A DNA stretch of 64,000 nucleotides from Clavibacter zhangzhiyongii (GCF_014775655.1 NZ_CP061274.1:1550001-1614000), one strand, 5' to 3'. Numbered from the stretch's first letter, positions 1 through 9,832 are shown. A program made the numbers and translations. Notes: generated by a model from the sequence alone, not told the origin.

Positions 1-618
1 CGTCGCGAGCGCGACGACGCTGCGCTCGGTGACGCTCGGGATCCGCGGCACGTCGCCCTCGACCACCGCCAGCGCGTCGCCGTGCCACCAGACGATCGCG
101 CTGTAGGCGCCCTCGACGATCGTGCCGTCGGCGGCGAGGATCACCGCCTCGCCTGCGCCGTGCCGCGCCGCGCGGCTGCGGAGCGCGCCGAGCGCGTGCA
201 GGTCGGGGCCCTTCACGCGGGGCATCGTGCGCGGATCCGGCCCGTCGTGGTCGCGGAGCACGACCGTCGCCGTGCGCTCCGGCGCGGGCCGCAGGAGCAG
301 GCGGGCGACGTCGCCGTCCGGTCCGCGCAGCGCCTCGACCCGCGGGAACCAGGCGCCCGCGCGCGGCAGGGCGGCCACCGCGGCGTCGAGGAAGGCGGCG
401 GGATCCGGGACCGCGGCGCCCTGCAGCCGCAGCGACGCGAGGAAGCGCTGCCAGTGCACGTCGAGGGCGAGGACGCGCCCCTCGTCGACGAGGAACGAGT
501 CGGCCGCGAGGACGCGGTGGCCGACCGGACGCGCGACCTCGGCTCCTCCACCGGCGGGATCCGCGGGATCCGTCGCCCAGCCCGCGGGCGTCCACCGGAG
601 GATCGTGTCGGAACTCAT
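1..618 (-). CDS. pabC: Aminodeoxychorismate lyase (class IV aminotransferase), 3' end outside window
   Basis: A PLP-dependent class IV aminotransferase fold protein, best read as 4-amino-4-deoxychorismate lyase, which releases p-aminobenzoate for folate synthesis. 206 residues are visible and the C-terminus lies beyond the left edge. The likely PLP lysine is K136 in MPRVKGPDL, followed by the family-typical stretch DGTIVEGAYSAIVWW (about 164-178). The ATG at 618 is supported by a TAGCCT hexamer ending 7 nt upstream, so the mRNA is probably leaderless. It is divergent from pabB, 53 bp away, which makes the pabC reading more likely than branched-chain or D-amino acid aminotransferase. The family cannot be settled without the missing end. 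Confidence 0.85.
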   Translation of the reverse strand, partial: MSSDTILRWTPAGWATDPADPAGGGAEVARPVGHRVLAADSFLVDEGRVLALDVHWQRFLASLRLQGAAVPDPAAFLDAAVAALPRAGAWFPRVEALRGPDGDVARLLLRPAPERTATVVLRDHDGPDPRTMPRVKGPDLHALGALRSRAARHGAGEAVILAADGTIVEGAYSAIVWWHGDALAVVEGDVPRIPSVTERSVVALAT

Positions 619-625
619 ACCCTTG

Positions 626-631
626 AGGCTA
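626..631 (-). promoter_or_regulatory. Leaderless -10 element of pabC
   Basis: On the minus strand TAGCCT ends 7 nt before the pabC ATG (618). This spacing puts the transcription start at or next to the start codon. No clear -35 was seen. Confidence 0.55.
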
Positions 632-671
632 GGCGGCCGCCGGGTGCGCTCACGACCCGGGGAGGCCGCGC

Positions 672-2123
672 ATGCAGCAGGGCGATCCGCGCGCGCCGCG
701 GCCGGTCGCGGGCCGCCGCCTCGACGCCTGGCACGAGCCCGAGCACGCGTTCCTCGCGCTGCACGCCGCCGCGTCCGCCGGCGACGTCGCCTGGCTCGAC
801 GACTCGGCGGGGGAGGGCTGGAGCTACCTCGCCGCCTCCGCCGGCACCGTCGACGCGTGGCCGCACGGCCTCTTCGCGGGGCTCGCGGAGCTGCTGCCCG
901 CGTCGCCCGGCGCGCGCCACGACACACCGCAGGACGCCCCCGGCCTGCCGGAGGGCCTCGCGTTCCGGCTCGGCGTCGTCGGCTGGATCCCGTACGACGC
1001 GTGGCCGGAGACCGTCCCGCTGCACCATGCGCCGGCCGCCGACCCCGCCGATCCCGCGGCAGCCGTCCCGCCCGCCTTCCTCCGCGTCGAGCGCCTCCTC
1101 GCCTTCGACCACGCGGCGCGGGAGGTCTGGGCGGTCGCCCGCGCGGGGGATCCGTGGCCGGGCACCGTGGAGGACGCGCTGGCGGCCGCGCGGCCCGGCG
1201 TGCCGTCGGCCGAGGACACCGCCGGGGACGCCGCCCCCGCCTGGCGCCACGACGACGACGCCTACCTCGCCCTCATCCGCTCCTGCCAGGAGTCCATCCG
1301 CCGCGGCGACGCCTACCAGCTCTGCCTCACCAACGCCGCGCACGTGCCGGGCGCCGTCGACCCGGTCCGCGTGCACCTCGCGCTCCGGGCCCTCAGCCCC
1401 ACGCACCACGGCGGCTTCCTCCGCGTCGGCGGCACGGTGCTCGTCAGCGCGTCACCGGAGCGCTTCGTGGAGGTCGACGGGCACGGCACGCTGCGGACGC
1501 TCCCCATCAAGGGGACGCGGCCGCGCCACGCGGATCCCGCCGCCGACGAGCTCGCCCGCGCCGAGCTCCTCGCGAGCGACAAGGAGCGCGCCGAGAACGT
1601 CATGATCGTCGACCTCATGCGCAACGACCTCAGCCGCGTGTGCGTGCTCGGCTCGGTGCGCGTCACGAGCCTGTTCCAGGTGGAGGCGTACGCGCAGGTG
1701 CACCAGCTCGTGAGCCGCGTCGAGGGCGAGCTCGCGCCGGGCGTCTCGGCCGTCGACGCGGTGCGGGCGCTCTTCCCGGCGGGATCCATGACGGGTGCCC
1801 CGAAGTCCGCCGCGGTGGGCATCCTCCAGGCCCTCGAGCGCGGGCCCCGCGGCGTCTACGCGGGCGCGTTCGGCTGGTTCGGCGACGACGGCCGGGCCGA
1901 CCTCGCCATGGTGATCCGCTCGGTGGTCGTCGCGGACGGCCGGGCGACCGTGGGCGCGGGCGGCGGCATCACGGCGCTCTCGGTGCCGGAGGAGGAGCTC
2001 GAGGAGGTGCGGGTGAAGGCGGCGCCGCTCCTTGCGGCGGTCCGCGCGGGCCGCCTGGCACCGCCGTCGGACGAGGGCGCGAGCGTCCCCCGGCCCCTCC
2101 CCAGGCCGATGCCCGGGGCCTGA
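672..2123 (+). CDS. pabB: Aminodeoxychorismate synthase component I
   Basis: A chorismate-binding enzyme of 483 residues that, with a glutamine amidotransferase partner, converts chorismate to 4-amino-4-deoxychorismate. Diagnostic motifs of the anthranilate/PabB family are present: PIKGTRPR with Lys280, ENVMIVDLMRNDLSR, and GSMTGAPK at 371-378. PabB is preferred over TrpE because of the PIKGTRPR form and the divergent pabC next door. The ATG at 672 follows a good Shine-Dalgarno (GGGGAGG). No amidotransferase domain is fused and none is adjacent, so the glutaminase subunit must be encoded elsewhere. The last 20 or so residues are Pro/Arg-rich. Confidence 0.9.
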   Translation: MQQGDPRAPRPVAGRRLDAWHEPEHAFLALHAAASAGDVAWLDDSAGEGWSYLAASAGTVDAWPHGLFAGLAELLPASPGARHDTPQDAPGLPEGLAFRLGVVGWIPYDAWPETVPLHHAPAADPADPAAAVPPAFLRVERLLAFDHAAREVWAVARAGDPWPGTVEDALAAARPGVPSAEDTAGDAAPAWRHDDDAYLALIRSCQESIRRGDAYQLCLTNAAHVPGAVDPVRVHLALRALSPTHHGGFLRVGGTVLVSASPERFVEVDGHGTLRTLPIKGTRPRHADPAADELARAELLASDKERAENVMIVDLMRNDLSRVCVLGSVRVTSLFQVEAYAQVHQLVSRVEGELAPGVSAVDAVRALFPAGSMTGAPKSAAVGILQALERGPRGVYAGAFGWFGDDGRADLAMVIRSVVVADGRATVGAGGGITALSVPEEELEEVRVKAAPLLAAVRAGRLAPPSDEGASVPRPLPRPMPGA

Positions 2124-2167
2124 TCACGACCCCGCGCGCGGGTTCCGGAGCCACCCGGCGCGTTCAC

Positions 2168-2173
2168 TAGTCT
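2168..2173 (+). promoter_or_regulatory. Probable -10 element of leuS
   Basis: TAGTCT matches the TANNNT hexamer seen before many genes in this window. It would start transcription near 2180, giving a short untranslated leader before the TTG at 2222. Confidence 0.4.
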
Positions 2174-2221
2174 TGTCGAGGCCTCCACGGCCGCGACCCC
2201 CGCATCGAATCGAGAGCGCCC

Positions 2222-4780
2222 TTGGCACACGAGACCCCCGACACCCCCGGCGACACCTACGACTTCCGCGCCATCGAGGCCGAGTGGTCGGAGGTCTGGG
2301 AGCGCGAGCAGCCGTTCCGCACGCCGGACGCGAGCGACACCCGCCCCCGCAAGTACATCCTCGACATGTTCCCGTACCCCTCGGGCGACCTGCACATGGG
2401 CCACGCGGAGGCGTTCGCGCTCGGCGACGCGGTCGCGCGCTACTGGCGCCAGCAGGGCTTCAACGTCCTGCACCCCATCGGCTGGGACTCCTTCGGCCTG
2501 CCCGCGGAGAACGCCGCCATCAAGCGCGGGGTCGACCCGCGCGAGTGGACGTACGCGAACATCGACACGCAGAAGCAGTCGATGAAGCGCTACGGCCTCT
2601 CCTTCGACTGGGAGCGCGAGCTCCACACGAGCGACCCCGAGTACTACACGTGGAACCAGTGGCTGTTCCTCAAGATGCACGAGAAGGGCCTCGCGTACCG
2701 CAAGGACAGCTGGGTCAACTGGGACCCGGTGGACCAGACGGTCCTCGCCAACGAGCAGGTGCTGCCCGACGGCACGTCCGACCGGTCCGGCGCCGTGGTC
2801 GTGAAGAAGAAGCTCACGCAGTGGTACCTGCGCATCACCGACTACGCCGACCGCCTCATCGACGACCTCAACCAGCTCGAGGGCACCTGGCCGTCGAAGG
2901 TGCTGAACATGCAGCGCAACTGGATCGGCCGCTCCGTCGGCGCCGAGGTCGACTTCGCTGTCGAGGGCCGCGACGAGCCCGTCACGGTGTTCACCACGCG
3001 TCCCGACACGCTGCACGGCGCGACCTTCATGGTCGTCGCGCCCGACAGCGACCTGGCGGCCGAGCTCGTCGAGGGTGCGTCCGAGGAGGTGCGGGAGTCC
3101 TTCCGCGGCTACCTCGAGCGCACGCAGCGCCTCAACGAGATCGAGCGCTCCACGACCGACCGTCCCAAGACGGGCATCCCGCTCGGCCGCACGGCCGTCA
3201 ACCCGGTCAACGGCGAGCGGATCCCCATCTGGGCCGCCGACTACGTGCTCGCCGACTACGGCACGGGCGCGGTCATGGCCGTCCCCGCGCACGACCAGCG
3301 CGACCTCGACTTCGCGCGCGCCTTCGACCTTCCGGTGCGCGTGGTGGTCGACACCACGCAGCCCGTCACGGGCGCCATCCGCATCATCCCCGAGGACGGC
3401 GAGCTGCCCGACCTCGAGGAGGTGCTGCCCGGTCGCACGGGCGTCGCGCTGCCCGGCGAGGGCCGACTCATCAACTCCGGCTCGCTCAACGGCCTCAGCA
3501 AGCAGCCCGCCGTCAAGCGCGTCATCGAGCAGCTCGAGGCGGAGGGCCGCGGCCGCGCGGCGAAGAACTACCGCCTGCGCGACTGGCTCATCTCCCGCCA
3601 GCGCTTCTGGGGCACGCCCATCCCCATCGTCTACGACGGCCAGGGGAACGAGATCCGCGTCCCGGAGGACCAGCTCCCCGTGCGCCTGCCTCACACCGAG
3701 GGCCTCGACCTCACGCCGAAGGGCAAGTCGCCCCTGGCCGCCGCCACCGCGTGGTCGAACGTGCCGAGCCCGGTCGACGGCAGCCCGGCCACGCGCGACC
3801 CCGACACCATGGACACGTTCATGGACAGCTCCTGGTACTGGCTGCGCTTCCTGTCGCCGAACGACGCCACCAAGGCGTTCGACCCGGCCGACGCCGACCG
3901 CTGGGCGCCCGTCGACCAGTACGTGGGCGGCGTCGAGCACGCGATCCTGCACCTGCTCTACTCGCGCTTCATCACCAAGGTGCTGTTCGACCTCGGGTAC
4001 GTCACCTTCACCGAGCCGTTCAGCGCGCTGCTCAACCAGGGCATGGTCCTCTCCGGCGGCAGCAAGATGTCGAAGAGCAAGGGCGGCGTCGACCTCGGCT
4101 CCGAGATCGACCGCCACGGCGTCGACGCCATCCGCCTCACGATGGCGTTCGCCGGCCCGCCGGAGGACGACATCGACTGGGAGGACGTCTCCCCGTCCGG
4201 CTCCGCGAAGTTCCTGGCGCGCGCGTGGCGGCTCACGGGCGATGTCACGAGCGCGCCCGAGGTCGACTGGAAGACGGGCGACGAGGCGCTACGCCGCGTC
4301 ACGCACCGCTTCCTCGCCGAGGCGCCCGGGATGCTGGAGGCGTTCAAGTTCAACGTCGTCATCGCGCGCACGATGGAGCTCGTCAACGCGATCCGCAAGA
4401 CCGTCGACCAGGGTCCCGGCGGCGGCGACGCGGCCGTCCGCGAGGCCACGGAGGTCGTGGCCGTGGCGCTCAGCCTGTTCGCGCCGTACACGGCCGAGGA
4501 CATGTGGAAGCGCCTCGGCCGCTCCGGCTCCGTCGCCTTCGCGGGCTGGCGCAAGGCCGACCGCAACCTCCTCGTGCAGAACACGGTCACGGCCGTCGTG
4601 CAGGTGGACGGCAAGGTGCGCGACAAGCTCGAGGTCGACGCCCGCATCGGGGCCGACGAGCTCGAGGCGCTCGCCCGCGAGACCCCCGGTGCGAAGCGCT
4701 CCACGGCCGGCCGCACCATCGACAAGGTCATCGTGCGCGCGCCGAAGATCGTGAGCATCACCACCACGCCCGCCTCCTGA
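2222..4780 (+). CDS. leuS: Leucyl-tRNA synthetase
   Basis: Class I synthetase that charges tRNA-Leu; 852 residues, normal for bacterial LeuRS. The HIGH-type motif is HMGH at 58-61, the KMSKS motif is at 615-619, and the CP1 editing domain lies between them (it contains [12 protein letters not shown]). The C-terminal anticodon-binding and appended domains are complete. The start is TTG at 2222; no upstream in-frame ATG gives a better start and the N-terminus is normal from there. A strong hairpin follows at 4810-4839, so it is probably a monocistronic unit. Confidence 0.97.
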   Translation: MAHETPDTPGDTYDFRAIEAEWSEVWEREQPFRTPDASDTRPRKYILDMFPYPSGDLHMGHAEAFALGDAVARYWRQQGFNVLHPIGWDSFGLPAENAAIKRGVDPREWTYANIDTQKQSMKRYGLSFDWERELHTSDPEYYTWNQWLFLKMHEKGLAYRKDSWVNWDPVDQTVLANEQVLPDGTSDRSGAVVVKKKLTQWYLRITDYADRLIDDLNQLEGTWPSKVLNMQRNWIGRSVGAEVDFAVEGRDEPVTVFTTRPDTLHGATFMVVAPDSDLAAELVEGASEEVRESFRGYLERTQRLNEIERSTTDRPKTGIPLGRTAVNPVNGERIPIWAADYVLADYGTGAVMAVPAHDQRDLDFARAFDLPVRVVVDTTQPVTGAIRIIPEDGELPDLEEVLPGRTGVALPGEGRLINSGSLNGLSKQPAVKRVIEQLEAEGRGRAAKNYRLRDWLISRQRFWGTPIPIVYDGQGNEIRVPEDQLPVRLPHTEGLDLTPKGKSPLAAATAWSNVPSPVDGSPATRDPDTMDTFMDSSWYWLRFLSPNDATKAFDPADADRWAPVDQYVGGVEHAILHLLYSRFITKVLFDLGYVTFTEPFSALLNQGMVLSGGSKMSKSKGGVDLGSEIDRHGVDAIRLTMAFAGPPEDDIDWEDVSPSGSAKFLARAWRLTGDVTSAPEVDWKTGDEALRRVTHRFLAEAPGMLEAFKFNVVIARTMELVNAIRKTVDQGPGGGDAAVREATEVVAVALSLFAPYTAEDMWKRLGRSGSVAFAGWRKADRNLLVQNTVTAVVQVDGKVRDKLEVDARIGADELEALARETPGAKRSTAGRTIDKVIVRAPKIVSITTTPAS

Positions 4781-4809
4781 CGGGCACGCCGCCCGGCGGC
4801 GCGGTGAGA

Positions 4810-4839
4810 CGAGGGCGGTCCCGCGAGGGGCCGCCCTCG
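4810..4839 (+). terminator. Hairpin after leuS
   Basis: A 13-bp stem (one G-U pair) with a GCGA tetraloop, arms at 4810-4822 and 4827-4839, lying 30 nt after the leuS stop and before the comEA promoter. No clear U-tract follows, as is common in actinobacteria. Confidence 0.7.
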
Positions 4840-4913
4840 CTCCATCCCAGGGCGACATCCGGCGGGCGATCCCCAGACCTCGGCCCGCAGGATCCCGCTG
4901 CGCGACCGTCGCC

Positions 4914-4919
4914 TACCGT
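4914..4919 (+). promoter_or_regulatory. Leaderless -10 element of comEA
   Basis: TACCGT ends 6 nt before the comEA ATG (4926), the spacing expected for a leaderless transcript. Confidence 0.6.
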
Positions 4920-4925
4920 GCCCGC

Positions 4926-5909
4926 ATGCGCCCCCTCCGCCGATCCCGCCCCGACCCCGTCGACGACGAGCGGGACGCGGCGGCATGGAGCGGCGAGGGC
5001 GTCCCCGAGGATCCGGATCCGCATCCGGCGGAGGACCCGTACGCCGCGACCGGGCCCGGGGATCGGGTCCCGGACGCGGGTGCCGATGAGCACGCGCACG
5101 AGGCGGCACCCGGCGGGACGGTCGGCGCCGTGCTGCCCGGACGACGCGCACGGATCCGCCTGCGTACCGGCATCGGCGCGGCGGTCGTGCTCGTGGCCGC
5201 TGCGCTGACCATCACGATCCTCGTCACGGCGATCCAGGCGGCCGGGGCAGGTCGTCCCGCCGCGTCCTCGACGGCGCATGCCGCGGCGTCCTCGCGTGCG
5301 GACGCGGGCGACGCGGGCGACGACGACCCCGGCTCAGCCGACGCGACGGGATCCGGGTCACGTTCCGCCCCCGCGGCGCGTGACGGGGCGACGGAGACCG
5401 CCGACGGCACCGGCACCGGTGGCAATGGCAGCGGCGGTGGCAGCGCCGCGCCGCCCATCTACGTGCACGTGGTGGGCGCCGTCGTGTCGCCCGGCCTGTT
5501 CCCCCTCGCCCCCGGGAGCCGGGTGGTCGACGCCCTCGCCGCGGCACACGGCTTCGCCGAAGGTGCGGATCCCGCAGGCGTGAACCTCGCGCGGGTCCTG
5601 TCGGACGGCGAGCAGCTCGTGGTGCCGCGACAGGGGGAGGCGGCGCCGGGAGCGGGCGCCGCGGGATCCGGCGCGACGGGGTCCGCCGGGTCCGCAGGCG
5701 GCGCCGCGAGCCCGGCAGCGCCGGTCGACCTGAACACCGCGACGGCGGAGCAGCTCGAGACGCTGCCGCGCGTCGGGCCGTCGCTCGCCGCGCGCATCAT
5801 CGCGTGGCGCAGCGCGCACGGCCGGTTCGCCCGCGTGGCGGACCTCGGCCGCGTCCCGGGGATCGGCGACCGGACGCTGGCCTCGCTCACGCCACTGGTG
5901 CGCGTGTGA
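4926..5909 (+). CDS. comEA: ComEA-type DNA-binding competence protein
   Basis: A membrane-anchored DNA-receptor protein of the natural-transformation machinery, 327 residues. Order: a cytoplasmic disordered Asp/Pro/Arg-rich stretch (1-72), one membrane helix (about 78-100), a Gly/Ser/Thr/Ala-rich linker, a SLBB-like domain (YVHVVGAVVSPGLFPL onwards, about 180-240), and a C-terminal helix-hairpin-helix pair (VDLNTATAEQLETLPRVG ... VPGIGDRTLASL) that would bind duplex DNA. comEC follows and overlaps. The long low-complexity linker is typical of actinobacterial homologues. The start is fixed by the leaderless -10 element. Confidence 0.9.
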   Translation: MRPLRRSRPDPVDDERDAAAWSGEGVPEDPDPHPAEDPYAATGPGDRVPDAGADEHAHEAAPGGTVGAVLPGRRARIRLRTGIGAAVVLVAAALTITILVTAIQAAGAGRPAASSTAHAAASSRADAGDAGDDDPGSADATGSGSRSAPAARDGATETADGTGTGGNGSGGGSAAPPIYVHVVGAVVSPGLFPLAPGSRVVDALAAAHGFAEGADPAGVNLARVLSDGEQLVVPRQGEAAPGAGAAGSGATGSAGSAGGAASPAAPVDLNTATAEQLETLPRVGPSLAARIIAWRSAHGRFARVADLGRVPGIGDRTLASLTPLVRV

Positions 5910-7711
5910 CGGCCGCGGTCAGGTGGCTCGGTGGCGGAGATCCCCGAGGTCGCGGCGCGGACCATCACCCGCATCCCGCGGTCGACCTGCGCCTCGCCCT
6001 CCCGGCGGGCATCGGCTGGGCGGTCACGGCCGCGGTCATCGGCGTCCGCGGGGCGTCCGCGGTCGGTGCGATCGTCGCGGCTGCGCTGGCCGTCGTGTCG
6101 GTCGCGGTCGCCGTCGTAGGCGTCGCTGCCGCGCGGCGGCACGGGGACGCGCGGAGCGGCAGCGGCGGCGGCAGCGTGGGCCGACGTCCGCCCGGCCGCC
6201 TGCGCCGTCGCGCGCCGCGGCGTCTCGTCCGCGCAGCCGCCGGGGTCGCCGTGTCGGCGGCCGTCGCGGCGATGCTCCTCGGCGCGGCGGCCGCCCAGGA
6301 GACGGGGCGTCACCCCGCCGAGCTGGAGGAGGCGGCGCGCACCCACGGCACGGTCGTCGCCGACGTGGTCGTGGACGAGCCGCCCGCCCCCGTCGCCCCG
6401 CACGGATCCGCGCAGCACGGAGGAGGAGGCAAAGGCAGCAGCAGCAGCTCGGCGCCCTCCGACGGCGAGCCCGCATCCGCATCGCCGGCGATCCACGCCG
6501 CGGCCCGCGTGCGCATCGTCGGCCACCTCACGGCGATCCACTCCGGCGTCGAGGTGCGGGGCCATGCGGTCGACGCCACGACCGTCCCGCCGGCGCCCGT
6601 GCCGGTGGTGGTGTTCGCCGCGCGGCCCGACCACCCGTCCGCGCTCGGCGTCGGCGCGGTCGTCCGCTTGAGCGGGGCCGTGCGGTCCGCGGATCCGGGC
6701 GACCGCGCCGCGTACCTCCTGCAGGCGCGCGGCCGGCTCGACGCCACGGCGGCCCCGCCCGGCGCGCTCGCGGTCGCCGACGGCCTCCGGCAGGGGCTCA
6801 TGCGCGCCGCGGCCGAGCTCCCCGGTCCGGGCGCGAGCCTGCTGCCCGGCCTGGCCATCGGCGACGTGTCCGCCGTGTCGCCGGAGCTCGCGCAGACGAT
6901 GAAGGACAGCTCGCTCACGCACCTGACCGCCGTGTCGGGCGCGAACTGCGCGGTCATCGTCGGCCTGGTGCTCGCGCTGTCCGCGGCCGCCGGGCTCCGC
7001 CGTCCGGCACGGGCCGTCGCGGCGCTGGCGGCGCTCGGCGCCTTCGTGGTCCTCGTGACGCCGCAGCCGAGCGTGCTGCGGGCCGCGGTGATGGCCGCGG
7101 TCCTCATCGTCTCGACCGCCGGGGGCCGACCCGCGCGCGGCCTGCCCGCACTCGCCGTCGCTGTGGTCGTGCTGCTGACCGCGGATCCGCGGCTGGCCCG
7201 CGACCTGGGCTTCACGCTGAGCGTGCTGGCGACGGCCGGGCTCCTCGTCCTGGCGCCGCCGCTGGCCGAGCGGCTCGCGCGCCGCATGCCCCGGCGCCTC
7301 GCGGACGCGCTGGCCATCCCCGTCGCGGCGCAGGTCGCATGCCAGCCCGTCCTGCTGGTCCTGCAGCCGGGCCTGCCCGTCCACGGCGTCCTCGCCAACG
7401 TCCTCGCGGAGCCCGCGGCCGCGCCCGCGACCGTCGCGGGCCTCGTCGCGTGCGTCCTGCTGCCGATCTGGCCCGCCGCGGGCGACCTCCTCGTCCGCCT
7501 CGCCTGGCTGCCCGCGTCGTGGATCGCGGCGGTCGCCTCCGTCATGTCCGGGCTGCCGGCCGGCCGCATCCCCTGGCCGACCGGCCTCGCCGGAGTGGTG
7601 GCCCTGGCCGTCGCGACCGCGCTCGTCGTGGCCGCCCTCGCCCGGGCGCCCGCACCCTCGCCCTCGCCCGCGAGCCGCACGCCGGCGGCCCATGTCCCAC
7701 CCGACGGCTAA
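5906..7711 (+). CDS. comEC: ComEC/Rec2-type DNA-uptake channel lacking the metallo-beta-lactamase domain
   Basis: Polytopic membrane protein that would pass single-stranded DNA across the membrane. The start is set at GTG 5906, which overlaps the comEA stop (GTGTGA); 601 residues. The N-terminal part carries two or three helices and an OB-like region. The competence-domain signature LTHLTAVSGANCAVI is followed by many hydrophobic helices. The protein ends soon after the last helix with a short Pro/Ala/Ser tail. It therefore lacks the C-terminal metallo-beta-lactamase-like domain of Bacillus subtilis ComEC. Codon use matches the neighbours, with no sign of a frameshift remnant downstream, where holA begins 65 bp later. 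Confidence 0.88.
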   Translation: MTAAVRWLGGGDPRGRGADHHPHPAVDLRLALPAGIGWAVTAAVIGVRGASAVGAIVAAALAVVSVAVAVVGVAAARRHGDARSGSGGGSVGRRPPGRLRRRAPRRLVRAAAGVAVSAAVAAMLLGAAAAQETGRHPAELEEAARTHGTVVADVVVDEPPAPVAPHGSAQHGGGGKGSSSSSAPSDGEPASASPAIHAAARVRIVGHLTAIHSGVEVRGHAVDATTVPPAPVPVVVFAARPDHPSALGVGAVVRLSGAVRSADPGDRAAYLLQARGRLDATAAPPGALAVADGLRQGLMRAAAELPGPGASLLPGLAIGDVSAVSPELAQTMKDSSLTHLTAVSGANCAVIVGLVLALSAAAGLRRPARAVAALAALGAFVVLVTPQPSVLRAAVMAAVLIVSTAGGRPARGLPALAVAVVVLLTADPRLARDLGFTLSVLATAGLLVLAPPLAERLARRMPRRLADALAIPVAAQVACQPVLLVLQPGLPVHGVLANVLAEPAAAPATVAGLVACVLLPIWPAAGDLLVRLAWLPASWIAAVASVMSGLPAGRIPWPTGLAGVVALAVATALVVAALARAPAPSPSPASRTPAAHVPPDG

Positions 7712-7776
7712 CCTGGATCCGCCCGACGACACCCGGCACGCCCCGCCCCACGACACCGCCCTCCGGAAGGACCCGC

Positions 7777-8805
7777 ATGGCCACCAGGACCTCCCGCGGC
7801 ACCGCGACGAAGGCGTCCGCCGCCATCCCGCAGCTCGCGTGGGACGCCGTGCGGCCCGCGCCCATCGTCCTCGTGTCCGGCACCGAGTCCCTCCTGGCCG
7901 ACCGGGCGATGCGTCGCCTCCGCGACATCCTCACGGCGGAGGACCCGAGCATCGAGGTCTCCGACATCGAGGCCGACTCCTACGCGCCCGGTGAGCTCAT
8001 CACCCTGGCGAGCCCCTCGCTCTTCGCCGAGCCGCGCCTCATCCGCGTCGTCAACGTCGAGAAGTGCTCCGACCAGTTCCTGCTCGACGCCGTGGCCTAC
8101 CTCGACTCGCCGGCCGACGACACCTACGTCGTCCTCCGGCACGCCGGGGGAGTGCGCGGGAAGAAGCTGCTCGACGCGGTGCGCGCGGGCACGGGCGGCG
8201 GCATCGAGATCGTCTGCGCGGAGCTGAAGAAGGACAGCGAGAAGCACGACTTCGCCGTGGCCGAATTCCGCGCCGCCAAGCGATCCATCACGCCGGGCGC
8301 GGTCCGGCAGCTCGTCGCCGCGTTCCAGGACGACGTGAGCGAGCTCGCGTCCGCGTGCCAGCAGCTCATCTCGGACACCGCGCACGAGATCACCGAGGTG
8401 ACCGTCGAGCAGTACTACGGCGGCCGGGTCGAGATCAACGCGTTCGCCGTGGCGGACTCCGCCATCGCGGGCCGCAGCGGGGAGGCGCTCGTGCTGCTCC
8501 GGCACGCGCTCACGTCGGGAGCGGACCCCGTGCCGCTGATCGCCGCGTTCGCGATGAAGATCCGCACGATGGCCAAGGTCTCGGGCGTCTCCGGCCCGTC
8601 GGGGCAGCTCGCGTCGAAGCTCGGCATGGCGCCGTGGCAGGTCGACCGGGCCCGCCGCGACCTGCAGCTCTGGGACGACGCCGGGCTCGGCCGCGCCGTC
8701 GAGGCCCTCGCGGAGGCGGACGCGCAGGTCAAGGGCGGCGGGCGGGATCCCGTCTACTCGCTCGAGCGGATGGTGCGCACGGTCGCCTCCCGCGGTCGCG
8801 ACTGA
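7777..8805 (+). CDS. holA: DNA polymerase III delta subunit
   Basis: Clamp-loader subunit that opens the beta sliding clamp; 342 residues. It begins MATRTSRGTATKAS and shows the family pattern PIVLVSGTESLLADRAMRRLRD near the N-terminus, then an AAA-like middle and a C-terminal helical collar region (FAMKIRTMAKVSG, YSLERMVRTVASRGRD). The ATG at 7777 follows the Shine-Dalgarno GGAAGGA. The order comEA-comEC-holA and then rpsT on the other strand is the usual actinobacterial arrangement. A perfect shared hairpin separates holA from rpsT. Confidence 0.93.
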   Translation: MATRTSRGTATKASAAIPQLAWDAVRPAPIVLVSGTESLLADRAMRRLRDILTAEDPSIEVSDIEADSYAPGELITLASPSLFAEPRLIRVVNVEKCSDQFLLDAVAYLDSPADDTYVVLRHAGGVRGKKLLDAVRAGTGGGIEIVCAELKKDSEKHDFAVAEFRAAKRSITPGAVRQLVAAFQDDVSELASACQQLISDTAHEITEVTVEQYYGGRVEINAFAVADSAIAGRSGEALVLLRHALTSGADPVPLIAAFAMKIRTMAKVSGVSGPSGQLASKLGMAPWQVDRARRDLQLWDDAGLGRAVEALAEADAQVKGGGRDPVYSLERMVRTVASRGRD

Positions 8806-8853
8806 CCAGGACGCGCACGCGCTCGCGCATCCGCCGGAACGCGCCGCATACGA

Positions 8854-8886
8854 CGACGGGCCCCGCGCATCGCGCGGGGCCCGTCG
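8854..8886. terminator. Bidirectional terminator between holA and rpsT
   Basis: A perfect 15-bp stem (arms 8854-8868 and 8872-8886) with a 3-nt loop, placed between the convergent holA and rpsT genes 49 nt after the holA stop and 17 nt after the rpsT stop. Confidence 0.85.
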
Positions 8887-8902
8887 ATCTCACCAGGGGA
8901 GA

Positions 8903-9166
8903 TCAGCCGATCTTGGCGACCTGCTTGGCGATCGCGCCCTTGCGGTTCGCGGCCTGGTTCTTGTGGATGACGCCCTTGCTGGCGGCCTTGTCCAGCTTCT
9001 TGCCGGCGAGGTTCACGGCCTTGACGGCCGCGTCCTTGTCGCCCGCGGTGATGGCGGACTTGACGGAGCGGATGGCCGTCTTCAGCTCGCTCTTGACGGC
9101 CTTGTTGCGCTCCTGGGCCTTCTTGTTCGTGCCGATGCGCTTGATCTGCGACTTGATGTTTGCCAC
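8903..9166 (-). CDS. rpsT: 30S ribosomal protein S20
   Basis: An 87-residue, Lys/Ala-rich helical protein beginning [14 protein letters not shown], which is the conserved S20 N-terminus. It binds 16S rRNA during 30S assembly. The start codon is GTG (9166), preceded by GGAAG about 10-15 nt upstream. Lysine-rich composition makes it locally lower in GC than its neighbours. It is monocistronic, ending in the shared hairpin. The 135 bp upstream hold its promoter region, with no other gene. Confidence 0.98.
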   Translation of the reverse strand: MANIKSQIKRIGTNKKAQERNKAVKSELKTAIRSVKSAITAGDKDAAVKAVNLAGKKLDKAASKGVIHKNQAANRKGAIAKQVAKIG

Positions 9167-9301
9167 GTGTTATGTCTTCCGTTCGAGTTGTCGTCGTATG
9201 AGTTGCCGCTCAGCGAGAGAGGGCGCCTGCGGCGATACCGCGTGATCGGGGAGGATCACACGCAAGCCAACAGGCGACGATACCAGGTCCGGGCCCGGGA
9301 A

Positions 9302-9820
9302 TCAGGCCGCCGGACCCCGCGCGTCGCGCTCCGCGGGGACCGCATCGTCGCCGGGACGCACGAAGCGCGTCTCCGGCTCGTCGTCGAGGGCGTCCCGGAT
9401 CCGCTGCAGGAGCTCGGCGGACATGGCCGGCAGCGCGTCCAGCGGCCACCACGCGACCTCGAGCGACTCGTCGTCGTTGACGCGCGCCTCGCCCGAGACG
9501 TACCGGCAGCGGAAGGTGAGGTCGAGGTAGCTCGCGCGGTCGCCGTTCGGGTAGGTGATCTCGGCGGTGGTGCCGACCGCGACCAGCCGCTCGACCTCCA
9601 CGGTCACGCCGGTCTCCTCCTCGGCCTCGCGCCAGGCGCCCACGGCGGGCTCCTCGCCGGGCTCGAGGATCCCCGAGACGGGCGCCCAGGCCCCCGTGTC
9701 GCCGCGGCGCACGAGGAGGACGCGCGGGCCGTCGAGGATCACCGCGGTCACGCCCGAGAGCCACAGGGGAGCGGTGCCGATCCGCTCGCGGAGGGAGACG
9801 ATGAAGTCGGGGATGCCCAT
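9302..9820 (-). CDS. Nudix hydrolase
   Basis: A 172-residue Nudix-fold pyrophosphohydrolase. The full Nudix box GX5EX7REUXEEXGU runs from G50 to V72 (E56, R64, E65, E68, E69, G71). The N-terminal segment MGIPDFIVSLRERIG is typical of actinobacterial Nudix proteins that act on nucleoside diphosphate derivatives, but the substrate cannot be read from sequence. The start is confirmed by TAGGCT ending 6 nt upstream (leaderless). It is divergent from the amidohydrolase gene across 63 bp. Confidence 0.9.
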   Translation of the reverse strand: MGIPDFIVSLRERIGTAPLWLSGVTAVILDGPRVLLVRRGDTGAWAPVSGILEPGEEPAVGAWREAEEETGVTVEVERLVAVGTTAEITYPNGDRASYLDLTFRCRYVSGEARVNDDESLEVAWWPLDALPAMSAELLQRIRDALDDEPETRFVRPGDDAVPAERDARGPAA

Positions 9821-9826
9821 GCCGCG

Positions 9827-9832
9827 AGCCTA
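9827..9832 (-). promoter_or_regulatory. Leaderless -10 element of the Nudix gene
   Basis: TAGGCT on the minus strand ends 6 nt before the ATG at 9820. Confidence 0.6.
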
